NCBI GenBank assembly: GCA_031178585.1 | Contig: JAPSIT010000003.1 | Location: 1-50,949, forward strand | Origin: Arthrobacter sp. | GTDB taxonomy: Bacteria; Actinomycetota; Actinomycetes; Actinomycetales; Micrococcaceae | Direction: 5' to 3' | Length of the DNA: 50,949 bases | In this document: one piece after another, positions 35,309-44,447 of the stretch | How positions within the stretch are numbered: position 1 is the stretch's first letter | How the letters are laid out: each line of letters opens with the position of its first letter | Made by a program: the position numbers and the translations under genes | Notes under the pieces: generated by a model | What the model was told of the DNA's origin: nothing | Database searches by the model: none | Seen by the model: the letters and a program-made list of their open reading frames with translations, nothing else

Positions 35309-38300
35309 GAACAGCGCCCGACCTCCCAGAGCCCGAGCTCCCGGCTCCGGCGTTCAGTCCCGAGGAACTGTCCGTCCTCTTGGGGGAGAAGCATCTTCCC
35401 ACTGCGGAACAATCTGCCATCATCTCCTCGCCGCTGACCCCCAGGCTGGTCATCGCCGGTGCGGGATCGGGCAAGACCGCCACGATGGCCGACCGTGTCG
35501 TCTGGCTGGTCGCCAACGGCTGGGTCAGGCCTGAAGAGGTCCTGGGTGTGACGTTCACGCGGAAGGCGGCCGGCGAACTGGCCAGCCGCATCCGGGCCAA
35601 GCTCAGTTCCCTGCAGCGCATCGCTGCTGCCGACGCTGGGCACGCGGTTTTCCCCGCCGGGCTTCTTAGCACTGATGCCCTCGAACCGAAGGTGTCCACC
35701 TACCACTCGTTCGCGAGCGCAATTGTCTCCGACTACGGCCTCCGGCTGGGCATCGAGCGCGACGTCGTCCTGCTGGGCGGCGCACAGGCCTGGCAGCTGG
35801 CTAGTGAAGTCGTCGAAGCCTACGACGGCGAGTACACCCACTTCCGGGCGGCAAAGTCCACGCTCGTCAAAGCGGTCATCCAGCTCGCCGGGGAGTGCGC
35901 GGAGCACCTGAGGGAGCCGGCCGAAGTACAGGGCTGGCTGATGGAGCGGTTGTCCGCCTATGAGGGCCTGCCGTATGTGGCCGGGGCAAAGAAAAACTCC
36001 ACCCAGGCCGCTGCCGAGCTCGCCGGGATGCTGCGGACGAGGGCCAGCGTGGCTGATCTTGTGGGCCGCTACGCCGTCGCGAAGCGGGCGCGGGGAGCGC
36101 TGGATTTCGGTGATCTCGTCGCCTTGGCCGCGAAGGTGGCCCGGGAGGTTCCGCTCGCGGCCGATATGGAGCGCCAGCGCTACAGGGTGGTGCTGCTGGA
36201 TGAATTCCAGGACACCTCCCATGCGCAGTTGGTGCTGTTCTCCAGGCTGTTTGGTGAAGGGCATGCGGTAACTGCGGTGGGCGACCCGAACCAGTCCATT
36301 TACGGCTTCCGTGGAGCCTCGGCCGGCCAGCTTTTCCATTTCGTCAGGGAGTTCCCGGTTAGAGTCGAGGAACCGCACACGGGGACTGCCACCTTCAAGC
36401 CTGCCCCCGTCTCCTACCTGACCACGGCATGGCGGAACGGGCAGAATATTCTCGCCGCGGCGAACCTCATCGCGGCGCCACTGAATGCCGCCGCGTCCGC
36501 AGCCGGGCCTGCCGGTGAACGCGCCTCCGCTGCCGCTGTTGAGGTACCCTCCCTGCAGCCGAGCCCAGCCGCGGTCCAGGGACGGGTGGTCATGGGACGG
36601 TTCGCCACGGATGAAGATGAGGCGGCGGCGATCGCCCGGGATGTGCTCAGGTTCCGGGTAACGGACTTCGAGATGCAGGCTGCGGCCTCGCCTGTGCCGC
36701 CGGCCATGGCCGTTCTGTGCCGCCGCCGCGCCCAGATGGAATGCATCAGACGGGAGTTCGAAGCCAAAGGCATTCCCTACGAAATTGTGGGGCTGGGAGG
36801 TCTGCTGGACACCCCGGAAATCGTGGATCTTGTTTCAACGCTCCGCGTTCTCGCTGATCCTGGCCGATCAGATTCCCTGATGAGGTTGCTGGCAGGGGCG
36901 AGGTGGCGGATCGGCCCCGCGGATCTCATGGCCTTCCGCGACTGGTCGTCCCACCTTGCACGCCGGCGGGCTCGGAATGCGGCCGACGCTGCCGTTGCTG
37001 ATGAAAGTGCTGAATCCGCCGATGTGGTCATCGAAGGGGACCTGACCGATGGGGCCAGCCTTGTGGAAGCCCTCGATTGGCTGCCCCGGGAGGGGTGGCT
37101 GTCGGCGCACGGACGGTCGCTAACGCAAGCGGCACTGGAACGCCTGCATCAGCTCGCCACGGAACTCCGGCACCTCCGAGGGCTGCTGGGCGAAGATCTG
37201 ACCACTCTCCTGGGCGAAGTCGAGCGAGCCATGCTCTTGGATATTGAGGTCGCTGCCCGGCCAGGGATCAGCATTCATCAGGCACGGCGCAATCTGGACG
37301 CCTTTCAGGACGCCGCGGCCGGGTTTCTGCAGACTGCCCAGCGCGTGGACGTCCTGGCCTTCCTCGCCTGGCTCGAAGCAGCAGCGGCTGAGGAAGGTGG
37401 CCTGGACGTGCCGCCACCTGACGTCAACCACGAAGCCGTCCAGCTGCTCACGGTGCATGCCTCGAAGGGACTCGAGTGGGACGTGGTCTTTGTGCCCGGA
37501 CTGAATGCGGGAGCCTTCCCGAGCAGCCGCGACTCCCGCTGGAGCAGCGGCTCGGCCGCCCTGCCGTGGCCCCTGCGCGGTGACCGGGCCGACCTGCCCC
37601 AATGGGATCTGGACCAGCCGGACCAGAAAGGATGGCTCGATGCCGAAAAGGACTTCAAGGCCGATGTCCAGGCCCACGGGGAGGCTGAAGAACGCCGTCT
37701 TGCATACGTGGCTTACACGAGGGCCAAACACGTGCTGTGGGTTTCCAGCGCGGCCTGGGTCGGCGGCCGCGGCAGTCTGGCGGAGATGTCGCCGTTCCTG
37801 GCCGAGCTCGAACCCCTGGCCGGGGGAGGTGCCGCCTCTGGCCTCCTCAACCCGGACGGCGGAACAGTAGCCCGGATCCATCCGGACTCGGTGGCAGAGG
37901 AAGCGCTGCCGGAAGCCAGTCCGCTCACCAAGGATCTCGAGGTCGCCTCCTGGCCTTACGACCCGCTGGAGGGACCGGTCGACCCCCGGACCGGGAACAG
38001 GCTGCGGCTTGTGCCTGGAAGGCGGGCAGCCATGGATCGGGCGGCCGGACGGCTCCTGGTAGAAATTGGGCGCCGGCGCCACCCTGCCGTCCACAGCGGT
38101 GCAACAATCCCGGCCGCTGCAGCCCAAGGCGGTTTCCTCCACGCTGGCGCAGTCCACGGCGGTGACATGCATCCCGAAGCCGGAGTGGAGTCCGGAAGCG
38201 GGGACAGCCGGACGCTTCGGCCCTTTGCCGCCAGATGGGCGGGGGAGGCAGCATTGCTGCTCGAACGCCGGGCCCGTAGGGCCCGCAGCCGTGACGTGCA

Positions 38301-38922
38301 CCTGCCCGGGCACATTTCCGCTTCCACCCTGGTTTCCCTTGACGAAAACCCAGCGGCCGTTGTCCAGCGGCTCAGGCGGCCCGTCCCGCGGGAACCCGGC
38401 ATGTCCGCCCGGAAGGGCACCGTCTTCCATGCCTGGGTGGAGGAATACTATGGGTCAGCCGGGATGCTCGACCTCGGCGAAGCTCCGGGATCTGACGACC
38501 ACATAGATGAGGCATATGGCCTTGACGACATGGTCGCAACGTTTAGGGAATCGGAATGGGCCCACCGCTCGCCCGCGCATGTTGAAGTGCCGGTCGAAAC
38601 GCGGGTCGGTGATGTCGTGGTCCGGGGCCGCATCGACGCAGTCTTCCGGGACGCCGACGGCGGCTGGGATCTCGTTGACTGGAAGACCGGCCGCAAGCCC
38701 TCATCGGGGCAGCTGAAGACGAAGAGTGTCCAGCTCGCGGTGTACCGGCTCGCCTGGGCAAGACTCAAGGGCGTTCCGCTCGATGAGGTCCGGGCGGCCT
38801 TCTACTACGTGGCGGACAACCAGGTCGTCAGGCCACATGACCTGGCCTCGGGCGAAGAGCTCGAGGCCATCGTGTCGGCCGCCCTGGCACGCCCGGAGCA
38901 CCAGTTGCCTCCGAACTCCTGA
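35305..38922 (+). CDS. adnB: AdnB subunit of the AdnAB helicase-nuclease
   Basis: 1205 residues from the ATG that overlaps the adnA stop; an upstream in-frame GTG at 35278 is less likely. Walker A AGAGSGKT is at 51-58, GVTFTRKAAGELASRI is motif Ia, LLDEFQD (Asp299, Glu300) is an intact motif II, then AVGDPNQSIYGFRGA and LLTVHASKGLEWDVVFVPGL (motif V region). The C-terminal nuclease has LVDWKTGRKPS with Asp1125 and Lys1127. Intact motor plus nuclease matches AdnB, the main translocase. A Gly/His-rich insert lies before the nuclease domain. It ends 40 bases before the convergent phosphotransferase-like gene. Confidence 0.9.
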   Translation: MRTAPDLPEPELPAPAFSPEELSVLLGEKHLPTAEQSAIISSPLTPRLVIAGAGSGKTATMADRVVWLVANGWVRPEEVLGVTFTRKAAGELASRIRAKLSSLQRIAAADAGHAVFPAGLLSTDALEPKVSTYHSFASAIVSDYGLRLGIERDVVLLGGAQAWQLASEVVEAYDGEYTHFRAAKSTLVKAVIQLAGECAEHLREPAEVQGWLMERLSAYEGLPYVAGAKKNSTQAAAELAGMLRTRASVADLVGRYAVAKRARGALDFGDLVALAAKVAREVPLAADMERQRYRVVLLDEFQDTSHAQLVLFSRLFGEGHAVTAVGDPNQSIYGFRGASAGQLFHFVREFPVRVEEPHTGTATFKPAPVSYLTTAWRNGQNILAAANLIAAPLNAAASAAGPAGERASAAAVEVPSLQPSPAAVQGRVVMGRFATDEDEAAAIARDVLRFRVTDFEMQAAASPVPPAMAVLCRRRAQMECIRREFEAKGIPYEIVGLGGLLDTPEIVDLVSTLRVLADPGRSDSLMRLLAGARWRIGPADLMAFRDWSSHLARRRARNAADAAVADESAESADVVIEGDLTDGASLVEALDWLPREGWLSAHGRSLTQAALERLHQLATELRHLRGLLGEDLTTLLGEVERAMLLDIEVAARPGISIHQARRNLDAFQDAAAGFLQTAQRVDVLAFLAWLEAAAAEEGGLDVPPPDVNHEAVQLLTVHASKGLEWDVVFVPGLNAGAFPSSRDSRWSSGSAALPWPLRGDRADLPQWDLDQPDQKGWLDAEKDFKADVQAHGEAEERRLAYVAYTRAKHVLWVSSAAWVGGRGSLAEMSPFLAELEPLAGGGAASGLLNPDGGTVARIHPDSVAEEALPEASPLTKDLEVASWPYDPLEGPVDPRTGNRLRLVPGRRAAMDRAAGRLLVEIGRRRHPAVHSGATIPAAAAQGGFLHAGAVHGGDMHPEAGVESGSGDSRTLRPFAARWAGEAALLLERRARRARSRDVHLPGHISASTLVSLDENPAAVVQRLRRPVPREPGMSARKGTVFHAWVEEYYGSAGMLDLGEAPGSDDHIDEAYGLDDMVATFRESEWAHRSPAHVEVPVETRVGDVVVRGRIDAVFRDADGGWDLVDWKTGRKPSSGQLKTKSVQLAVYRLAWARLKGVPLDEVRAAFYYVADNQVVRPHDLASGEELEAIVSAALARPEHQLPPNS

Positions 38923-38962
38923 AGGGCTGCTGATTGGGGTGGTGGACACTATGGCTTGCTGC

Positions 38963-40345
38963 CTAGTGTGCTTTGGCGTCAACAACCGTGAGTGCGGTAG
39001 TGGACGTGTCGTCGGGCGAAAGCTCAGGCGGGGACTCCGTTTTGCTGTCCTCGACAGCGTTTTCTTCCTGAACTCCGTTTTCTTCCTGAGCTCCGTTGCC
39101 GTGGCCCGTCTGCACCACAGGGGTGCCGTCGTGGCCGTCGGTCTTCCGATCGCCGTCGCTGTCCTGGGCGGCGGGCTCGGCATTCTTGTGCGCATTCGCG
39201 GTGGTCGCCGGCTGGCTGCCCGCAGGCCCGTCGGCGTCCCCCGTGGGGATGGGCATCACATGCACCGCCGGCATCTGCTCGGAAACGTCAGTGGCAGCGG
39301 GCGCGGGAATGAGGCCGGGGGAGGCCGCAGGGGCCACGTTCGCGGCGGGTGCTCCCGCAGACGCCGGGGGCAGGGGCGGCGCCGCCGGCTGCGGCAGGGG
39401 TTCGACGCTGATGGGTTGCCCGCCGTACTCGGCAATATCGTCCGCCAGCGCGGCAAGCATCTCTTCAGCCTCCGAAACCATCTCGCGGTCATCGGTGGCA
39501 ATTCCCTTGACGAGGTACTGCGCCAGGGCGAATTCAGCAGAAAGGGCTGCCCGCCGCAGCAGGTGGCTGTCCGGAACGTCGCGCCGCTGCTCCGTGTAGT
39601 GGCGCACCACTGCATCGACGAAATCCTGCTCATTGGAGGCGACCAGCCAGGCCAGATCGTCGGCAGGATCGCCGATCCTGAGGTCGGTCCAGCCGGTCAC
39701 GGCTGTTACCCGGTTCCGGTCAATGAGCAGATTGTCTTCGTGCAGGTCGCCGTGGACCACACAGGGATTGAACCGCCACAGCGAGACGTCCTCCATGGCA
39801 TGTTCCCAGCGGCGAAGAAGCAGCGAGGGAATCTTTCCCGTGGTGGCCGCCATGTCCAGTTCATTGAGCCTGCGCTGCCGAAATTCGTTGGGCGTGTAGC
39901 TGGGCAGATCCGCGTTACTCACCAGTGCACGCGGAAGGTCATGGATGGCGGCCAACGCCGTGCCGATCTCCTTGGCCAGTTCCTGTGGGCCCGAGGTCAG
40001 CTCTTCCACCGAGCGGGTGGCGCCGACCAGGTGTGAATACACAAACGTCGTCAGGTGTTTCTGACGCACCGTGCCCGCCACTGTCGGCATCAGGAAAGGA
40101 AGCTCGGCACGGATGGCAGGGGAAAACGCGCGCAAAACCAGGAACTCCGTCTCCAGCCGGGTGCTCGCTTCCGCATGGCGGGGGGACCTGACCCGCCAGC
40201 GCTTGCCTTCGGAATCGAGGAGGAGGGCCGAGTCGAAGTCCGCCGGGTCGTCCGGGGCGGAACTTACTGCGGTGGGGCTCAGTCCGGGGACTGCCGCGGT
40301 TGCCACAGCTGCCAATTCGATCGGTTCTCTTCTCACGCTTCCCAC
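38963..40345 (-). CDS. APH-fold phosphotransferase-like protein with altered metal site and long acidic tail
   Basis: 460 residues. Residues 1-300 follow the aminoglycoside/macrolide phosphotransferase fold: an N-lobe with RWRVRSPRH, then the catalytic loop HGDLHEDNLLID (His198, Asp200, Asn205). The following motif, normally VIDW with the metal-binding Asp, reads VTGW (Gly218), then TDLRIGDPADDLAWL. The catalytic Asp is kept but the second metal ligand is lost, so kinase activity is doubtful. Residues 315-460 are low complexity, Pro/Ala then Asp/Glu/Gln rich. GTG at 40345 chosen because AGGGGAG lies 10 bases upstream; the frame is open far upstream without a start signal. Common near adnAB in Arthrobacter-type genomes as I recall. 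Confidence 0.72.
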   Translation of the reverse strand: MGSVRREPIELAAVATAAVPGLSPTAVSSAPDDPADFDSALLLDSEGKRWRVRSPRHAEASTRLETEFLVLRAFSPAIRAELPFLMPTVAGTVRQKHLTTFVYSHLVGATRSVEELTSGPQELAKEIGTALAAIHDLPRALVSNADLPSYTPNEFRQRRLNELDMAATTGKIPSLLLRRWEHAMEDVSLWRFNPCVVHGDLHEDNLLIDRNRVTAVTGWTDLRIGDPADDLAWLVASNEQDFVDAVVRHYTEQRRDVPDSHLLRRAALSAEFALAQYLVKGIATDDREMVSEAEEMLAALADDIAEYGGQPISVEPLPQPAAPPLPPASAGAPAANVAPAASPGLIPAPAATDVSEQMPAVHVMPIPTGDADGPAGSQPATTANAHKNAEPAAQDSDGDRKTDGHDGTPVVQTGHGNGAQEENGVQEENAVEDSKTESPPELSPDDTSTTALTVVDAKAH

Positions 40346-40516
40346 GGTAGATTGACTCCCCTCCAAGAGGGCGGTGTGTCCCCGGCGAGTCTCCAGATCC
40401 GGCCGAAATAACGGTGCGCCCCGACGCGCGCGGACCCCTGCTCCCGGCACCCAGGCGGCATCGTGGAACAGGCCGCGGAAATGTGAATTGTCACCCCGAG
40501 TCAGTACGGTGGATAC

Positions 40517-41566
40517 ATGAGTCATGCGGAGGCCGCTGCGCCGGTCATTAAGCCAGCGGTCGCGGGCGCTGGAAATCAACCGTCCACTGCTGTGCCGGCC
40601 AACCACCTCTTTGACACGGTCCTTCCGGTGCCTCCCGCCCTGGTTAACCGCGGATCCATGGAACGGATGAAGCCAGGTCTGGTGGACAGACTGCTCTCGG
40701 CCGGCGGAGCACGCGCCATGGTGCTCTCCGGCCGGCAGGCCCTGATCCATGACGGCTCCCTGGTACTGGCGGACGCCAAGCAGCTGCAGGAGCGGCTGCG
40801 GGAGGCAGGATCGGACCCGTCGCTCATCGTCTACCTGGGCACAGCCCTGGCTTCCAGCGATCTTCCCGCCGGCACTGAGCTCCTGCTGTTCATCCTCCCT
40901 GCGCAGGTACAGCCCGCCGCTGCAGGCCTGCCCGCCGGAGCCTCCTGGGAGGGGTTCAGGGACGTCGCAGCCGGGTTGGACGCCACCCACACCGCACTTT
41001 TTGTTGAGGCAAGCGCCATTGCGAACTGGCACGCAACCCATACGCATTGCCCCCGTTGCGGTACTCCCACCGACGTCGAGGCGGGCGGCTGGGTCAGGCG
41101 CTGTCCTGCTGATGATTCCGAACACTACCCCCGCACCGATCCCGCCATCATCGTCACCGTGGTTGGACCGGACGGCCGCCTGCTCCTGGGCGGTGGCGGA
41201 CCGGCAGACGCCAAGAACTACTCCACGCTGGCAGGTTTTGTTGAGCCGGGGGAGTCCCTCGAACAGGCGGTGGTCCGCGAAATCCAGGAGGAAGTGGGGG
41301 TACGGGTCCGGGCATGCCAGTATCTCGGTTCCCAGTCCTGGCCGTTCCCCGCCTCGCTGATGCTCGGCTTCACCGCCGTCACGGATGATGCCGAGGCAAA
41401 GCCCGACGGCGTGGAAGTCACCAGGGCGCGCTGGTTCAGCCGGGAGGAACTCCAGGCTGCTGTGCTGAGCGGGGAAATCGTCATTTCCACGCGGCTGTCC
41501 ATCGCCCGGTCCCTCATCGAACACTGGTACGGCGGTATCATCCAGGACCGGCCCGCCGATGAATAA
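40517..41566 (+). CDS. nudC: NADH pyrophosphatase (RNA decapping) NudC
   Basis: 349 residues. It hydrolyses NADH to NMNH and AMP and can remove NAD caps from RNA. The Nudix box runs from 240 to 262: G-x5-E (Gly240, Glu246), then REIQEEVGV. Downstream YLGSQSWPFPAS is the NudC-specific SQPWPFPxS signature with Ser for Pro. The zinc region has CPRCG (Cys178, Cys181) and RRCPADDSEHYPR with only Cys196; the fourth ligand is missing. ATG, weak binding site GGTGG. Divergent from the phosphotransferase-like gene, 91 bases before uvrD2. Confidence 0.93.
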   Translation: MSHAEAAAPVIKPAVAGAGNQPSTAVPANHLFDTVLPVPPALVNRGSMERMKPGLVDRLLSAGGARAMVLSGRQALIHDGSLVLADAKQLQERLREAGSDPSLIVYLGTALASSDLPAGTELLLFILPAQVQPAAAGLPAGASWEGFRDVAAGLDATHTALFVEASAIANWHATHTHCPRCGTPTDVEAGGWVRRCPADDSEHYPRTDPAIIVTVVGPDGRLLLGGGGPADAKNYSTLAGFVEPGESLEQAVVREIQEEVGVRVRACQYLGSQSWPFPASLMLGFTAVTDDAEAKPDGVEVTRARWFSREELQAAVLSGEIVISTRLSIARSLIEHWYGGIIQDRPADE

Positions 41567-41657
41567 GGCCCCCGGCGGGGATAAAGGGCCGGGCGCCCGC
41601 ATCTTCTCGGGGCCGGTCCCGCAGCACACCATCCATCCTCTCGACTAAGCAGCAGAA

Positions 41658-43790
41658 GTGATTACAGAAATTCCTGACGGCGATGAGTCCCTGGAAGACC
41701 GTATCCTGGGCGGACTCGACGCTGAGCAGCGTGAGGTGGCCAGCACACTCACCGGTCCCTTGTGCGTCCTGGCCGGCGCCGGAACCGGAAAGACCCGGGC
41801 TATCACGCACCGGATCGCATACGGAGTGCACTCGGGGGTCTACACTCCGCAGCGCCTGCTTGCCGTGACCTTCACCGCGCGGGCTGCAGCGGAAATGCGC
41901 AGCAGGCTGCGCGACCTGGGAGTCGGCAACGTCCAGGCCCGGACCTTCCACGCCGCGGCGCTGCGCCAGCTTCAATTTTTCTGGCCCCAGGCGGTGGGCG
42001 GGTCACTCCCGAACCTCCTGGACCACAAGGCCCCGATGATTGCTGAGGCCGCCCGGCGGCTCCGGCTCAGCACCGACCGGGCTTCCATCCGGGACCTGGC
42101 CTCCGAGATTGAATGGGCCAAGGTGTCAATGCTGACCCCGGCCAACTATCTGGAGAACGCGCAGGACAGGGGCAACCCCGGCGGGTTTGACCTCACGGCT
42201 GTGTCCCGGGTGTTCCAGGCCTATGAGGACGTCAAAACTGACCGGAACGTCATAGACTTCGAAGACGTCCTCCTGATCACTGTTGGAATCCTGCAGGAGG
42301 ATCCCAAAGTGGCAGCCACTGTGCGTGAGCAGTACCGGCACTTCGTGGTGGACGAATACCAGGACGTGTCGCCGCTGCAGCAGCGGCTCCTGGACCTCTG
42401 GCTTGGCGGCCGCGACGAGCTCTGCGTGGTGGGCGACGCGAGCCAGACCATTTACTCCTTCACCGGTGCATCGCCCAGGCACCTGCTCGGGTTCAAGGCC
42501 CGGTATCCCAATGCGAACGTGGTCAAGCTGATCCGGGATTACCGCTCGACGCCGCAGGTGGTCCAGTTGGCTAACGACCTTCTCGCGGGCCGCCGCAGCG
42601 CCGGTCCGCTTGCTGACGCAGCCTGGGCGGCGCCGCTGAAGCTCGTCGCCCAGCGCGACGCGGGGCCCCTGCCGCAGTTCACCGAGTGCTCGGACGATGA
42701 AGCCGAGGCGGCCACGGTGGCGCAGAAAATCCGCTCACTGCTCGACGCGGGCGTGCCGGCAAGTGAAATCGCGGTACTGTTCCGCACCAATGGCCAGTCA
42801 GAAGCCTACGAACAGGCCCTGGCCTCGGCAGGCATCGGATACCAGCTGCGCGGCGGTGAGCGGTTCTTCGCCCGCAAGGAAGTCCGCGATGCGATTCTCC
42901 AGCTGAGGGCCGCCACCCGGGCGGCCGCGGAATCAGATCCGCAACCCCTTGGGCAGCTCGTCCGTGACATCGTGGCATCCCTTGGATACACGGACTCGGC
43001 CCCACACAGCGGCGGCGCCTTGCGGGAACGCTGGGAGTCCCTGGCGGCGCTCGTTGCGCTGGCAGATGAACTCGTGCTGAACCGCGGCCCGGACTTCAGC
43101 CTCGCCGATTTCGTGAACGAACTGCAGGAACGCTCCCTCGCCCAGCATGCCCCCACCGTGCAGGGTGTGACGCTGGCGTCGCTGCATGCTGCGAAGGGCC
43201 TGGAGTGGGATGCCGTCTTCCTCGTGGGACTCAGCGAGGGACTGATGCCAATTTCCTTTGCGGATTCCCCGGAAGCCGTGGATGAGGAGCGGCGCCTTCT
43301 CTACGTGGGCATCACACGGGCCAGGGAGCACCTGGCGCTCTCGTGGTCCACGGCCCGCACCCCCGGAGGCCGGGCCAACCGTAAGCCGTCCCGCTTCCTG
43401 GACGGGCTCCGGCCGGATTCGGTGGCCGGGTCTTCCGCCAGAAGCAGGGGACCGGCGCCGCGCCGCAAGGCTGCGGTTCCCGCCTCATGCAGGGTTTGCG
43501 GCAGCATGCTGTCAACCGGCGCCGAACGAAAGGTCGGCCGCTGCAGCCAGTGCCCGCCAACATATGAGGAACAGACGTTCACGGCCCTGCGTGAGTGGCG
43601 AAAGGACGCTGCCCGCTCCGCCGACGTTCCCGCTTTTGTTGTCTTCACGGACGCCACCCTCACGGCCATCGCCGAGGCCCGGCCCTCCTCCCTTGAAGAG
43701 CTCGCCCGGCTGGCGGGCGTCGGCCCGTCAAAGCTGGAGAAGTACGGGGAAGCCGTGCTGGCAGTCCTCCTGGAAAGCAGCACCCACTGA
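41658..43790 (+). CDS. uvrD2: ATP-dependent DNA helicase UvrD2
   Basis: 710 residues of an SF1A helicase. Walker A AGAGTGKTR near 40-48, FTARAAAEMRSRL motif Ia, VVDEYQDVSPLQQRLLDL motif II, VVGDASQTIYSFTGA motif III, and TLASLHAAKGLEWDAVFLVGL near motif V. It is told from UvrD1 by a C-terminal tetracysteine motif, CxxC at 611/614 and CxxC at 629/632 with 14 residues between, followed by an HRDC domain (TFTALREWRKDAARSADVP onward). In mycobacteria UvrD2 is essential and depends on that motif, as I recall. GTG start. Overlaps the next gene by one base (TGATG). Confidence 0.94.
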   Translation: MITEIPDGDESLEDRILGGLDAEQREVASTLTGPLCVLAGAGTGKTRAITHRIAYGVHSGVYTPQRLLAVTFTARAAAEMRSRLRDLGVGNVQARTFHAAALRQLQFFWPQAVGGSLPNLLDHKAPMIAEAARRLRLSTDRASIRDLASEIEWAKVSMLTPANYLENAQDRGNPGGFDLTAVSRVFQAYEDVKTDRNVIDFEDVLLITVGILQEDPKVAATVREQYRHFVVDEYQDVSPLQQRLLDLWLGGRDELCVVGDASQTIYSFTGASPRHLLGFKARYPNANVVKLIRDYRSTPQVVQLANDLLAGRRSAGPLADAAWAAPLKLVAQRDAGPLPQFTECSDDEAEAATVAQKIRSLLDAGVPASEIAVLFRTNGQSEAYEQALASAGIGYQLRGGERFFARKEVRDAILQLRAATRAAAESDPQPLGQLVRDIVASLGYTDSAPHSGGALRERWESLAALVALADELVLNRGPDFSLADFVNELQERSLAQHAPTVQGVTLASLHAAKGLEWDAVFLVGLSEGLMPISFADSPEAVDEERRLLYVGITRAREHLALSWSTARTPGGRANRKPSRFLDGLRPDSVAGSSARSRGPAPRRKAAVPASCRVCGSMLSTGAERKVGRCSQCPPTYEEQTFTALREWRKDAARSADVPAFVVFTDATLTAIAEARPSSLEELARLAGVGPSKLEKYGEAVLAVLLESSTH

Positions 43791-44383
43791 TGGCGGGGAC
43801 ACAGCAGCTCACAACGCACGACGGCGCGCCCGTCGTCGTCCGGCGCTCCGCGAGGCGCCGCCGCACGGTGGCGGCTTTTTGGGAAAACGGGACCGCCGTC
43901 GTCGCGATTCCCGCCCACTTCAGCAGGGCACAGGAATCCGAATGGGTGCGCCGCATGCTCGAGAAGCTGAAGGTGCAAGGGGACCGGCAGGCGAAAAGCG
44001 GGAGGCGTCCTGCGACTGATGCGGCGCTCGCCAGCCACGCCGCCGAACTCTCGGCACGTTACCTGGGAGGCAGGGCAGATCCGACGTCAGTGCGGTGGGT
44101 CAGTAACCAGAACTCCCGTTGGGGTTCGGCCACGCCGGCCGACGGCTCCATCCGGCTTTCAGACAAGCTCCGGCCGATGCCGCAGTGGGTGATTGACTAC
44201 GTCCTGCTCCATGAACTGTCGCACCTGCTGGTCGCCGGGCACAACGCCGCCTTTTGGAAGCTGCTGGAGGCTTATCCCGAGACGGAGCGGGCCAAGGCCT
44301 TCCTCGAAGGCGTGTCCTTCGCGACATCGCGGGGCCTGCCTGCAGATGACGCCGGCCGGCAAGAGGCAGCCGACGGCTGTTGA
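43790..44383 (+). CDS. YgjP-type (M48-like) zinc metallopeptidase
   Basis: 197 residues. The zinc site is HELSHLLVAGH (His141, Glu142, His145, with His151 as likely third ligand) preceded by WGSATPADGSIRLSDKLRPM and followed by FWKLLEAYPETERAKAFL. SRWGS-LSWKL-type residues before HELxH define the YgjP/DUF45 family. It lacks membrane helices, so it is cytosolic, unlike HtpX. Substrate unknown. The ATG shares a base with the uvrD2 stop, so it is co-translated with the helicase. Convergent with the DUF2342 gene. Confidence 0.85.
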   Translation: MAGTQQLTTHDGAPVVVRRSARRRRTVAAFWENGTAVVAIPAHFSRAQESEWVRRMLEKLKVQGDRQAKSGRRPATDAALASHAAELSARYLGGRADPTSVRWVSNQNSRWGSATPADGSIRLSDKLRPMPQWVIDYVLLHELSHLLVAGHNAAFWKLLEAYPETERAKAFLEGVSFATSRGLPADDAGRQEAADGC

Positions 44384-44385
44384 GT

Positions 44386-44439
44386 CCGCTGGTTGAGCCT
44401 GGGGACCGAAACCCAGGTTCCGACAAGCTCAACCAGCGG
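44386..44439. repeat. long intergenic palindrome, REP-like, bidirectional terminator
   Basis: CCGCTGGTTGAGC (44386-44398) pairs exactly with GCTCAACCAGCGG (44427-44439); inside, CCTGGG pairs with CCCAGG. The outer arms contain GGTTGAGC / GCTCAACC, a palindrome core I know as a repeated intergenic element in Arthrobacter and related actinobacteria. It fills the gap between two convergent genes and should end both transcripts, though it has no T run. Confidence 0.75.
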
Positions 44440-44447
44440 GGGCCGGC

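Noticed and set aside
39000..39420. Possible + strand gene opposite the tail of the phosphotransferase-like protein
   Set aside because: The + strand frame is the shadow of a low-complexity minus-strand tail and has no start signal or recognisable domain.
40346..41632. Long minus-strand frame upstream of the phosphotransferase-like gene
   Set aside because: It runs antisense through nudC and reads as low-quality Gly/Arg/His sequence; nudC is a certain gene on the other strand.
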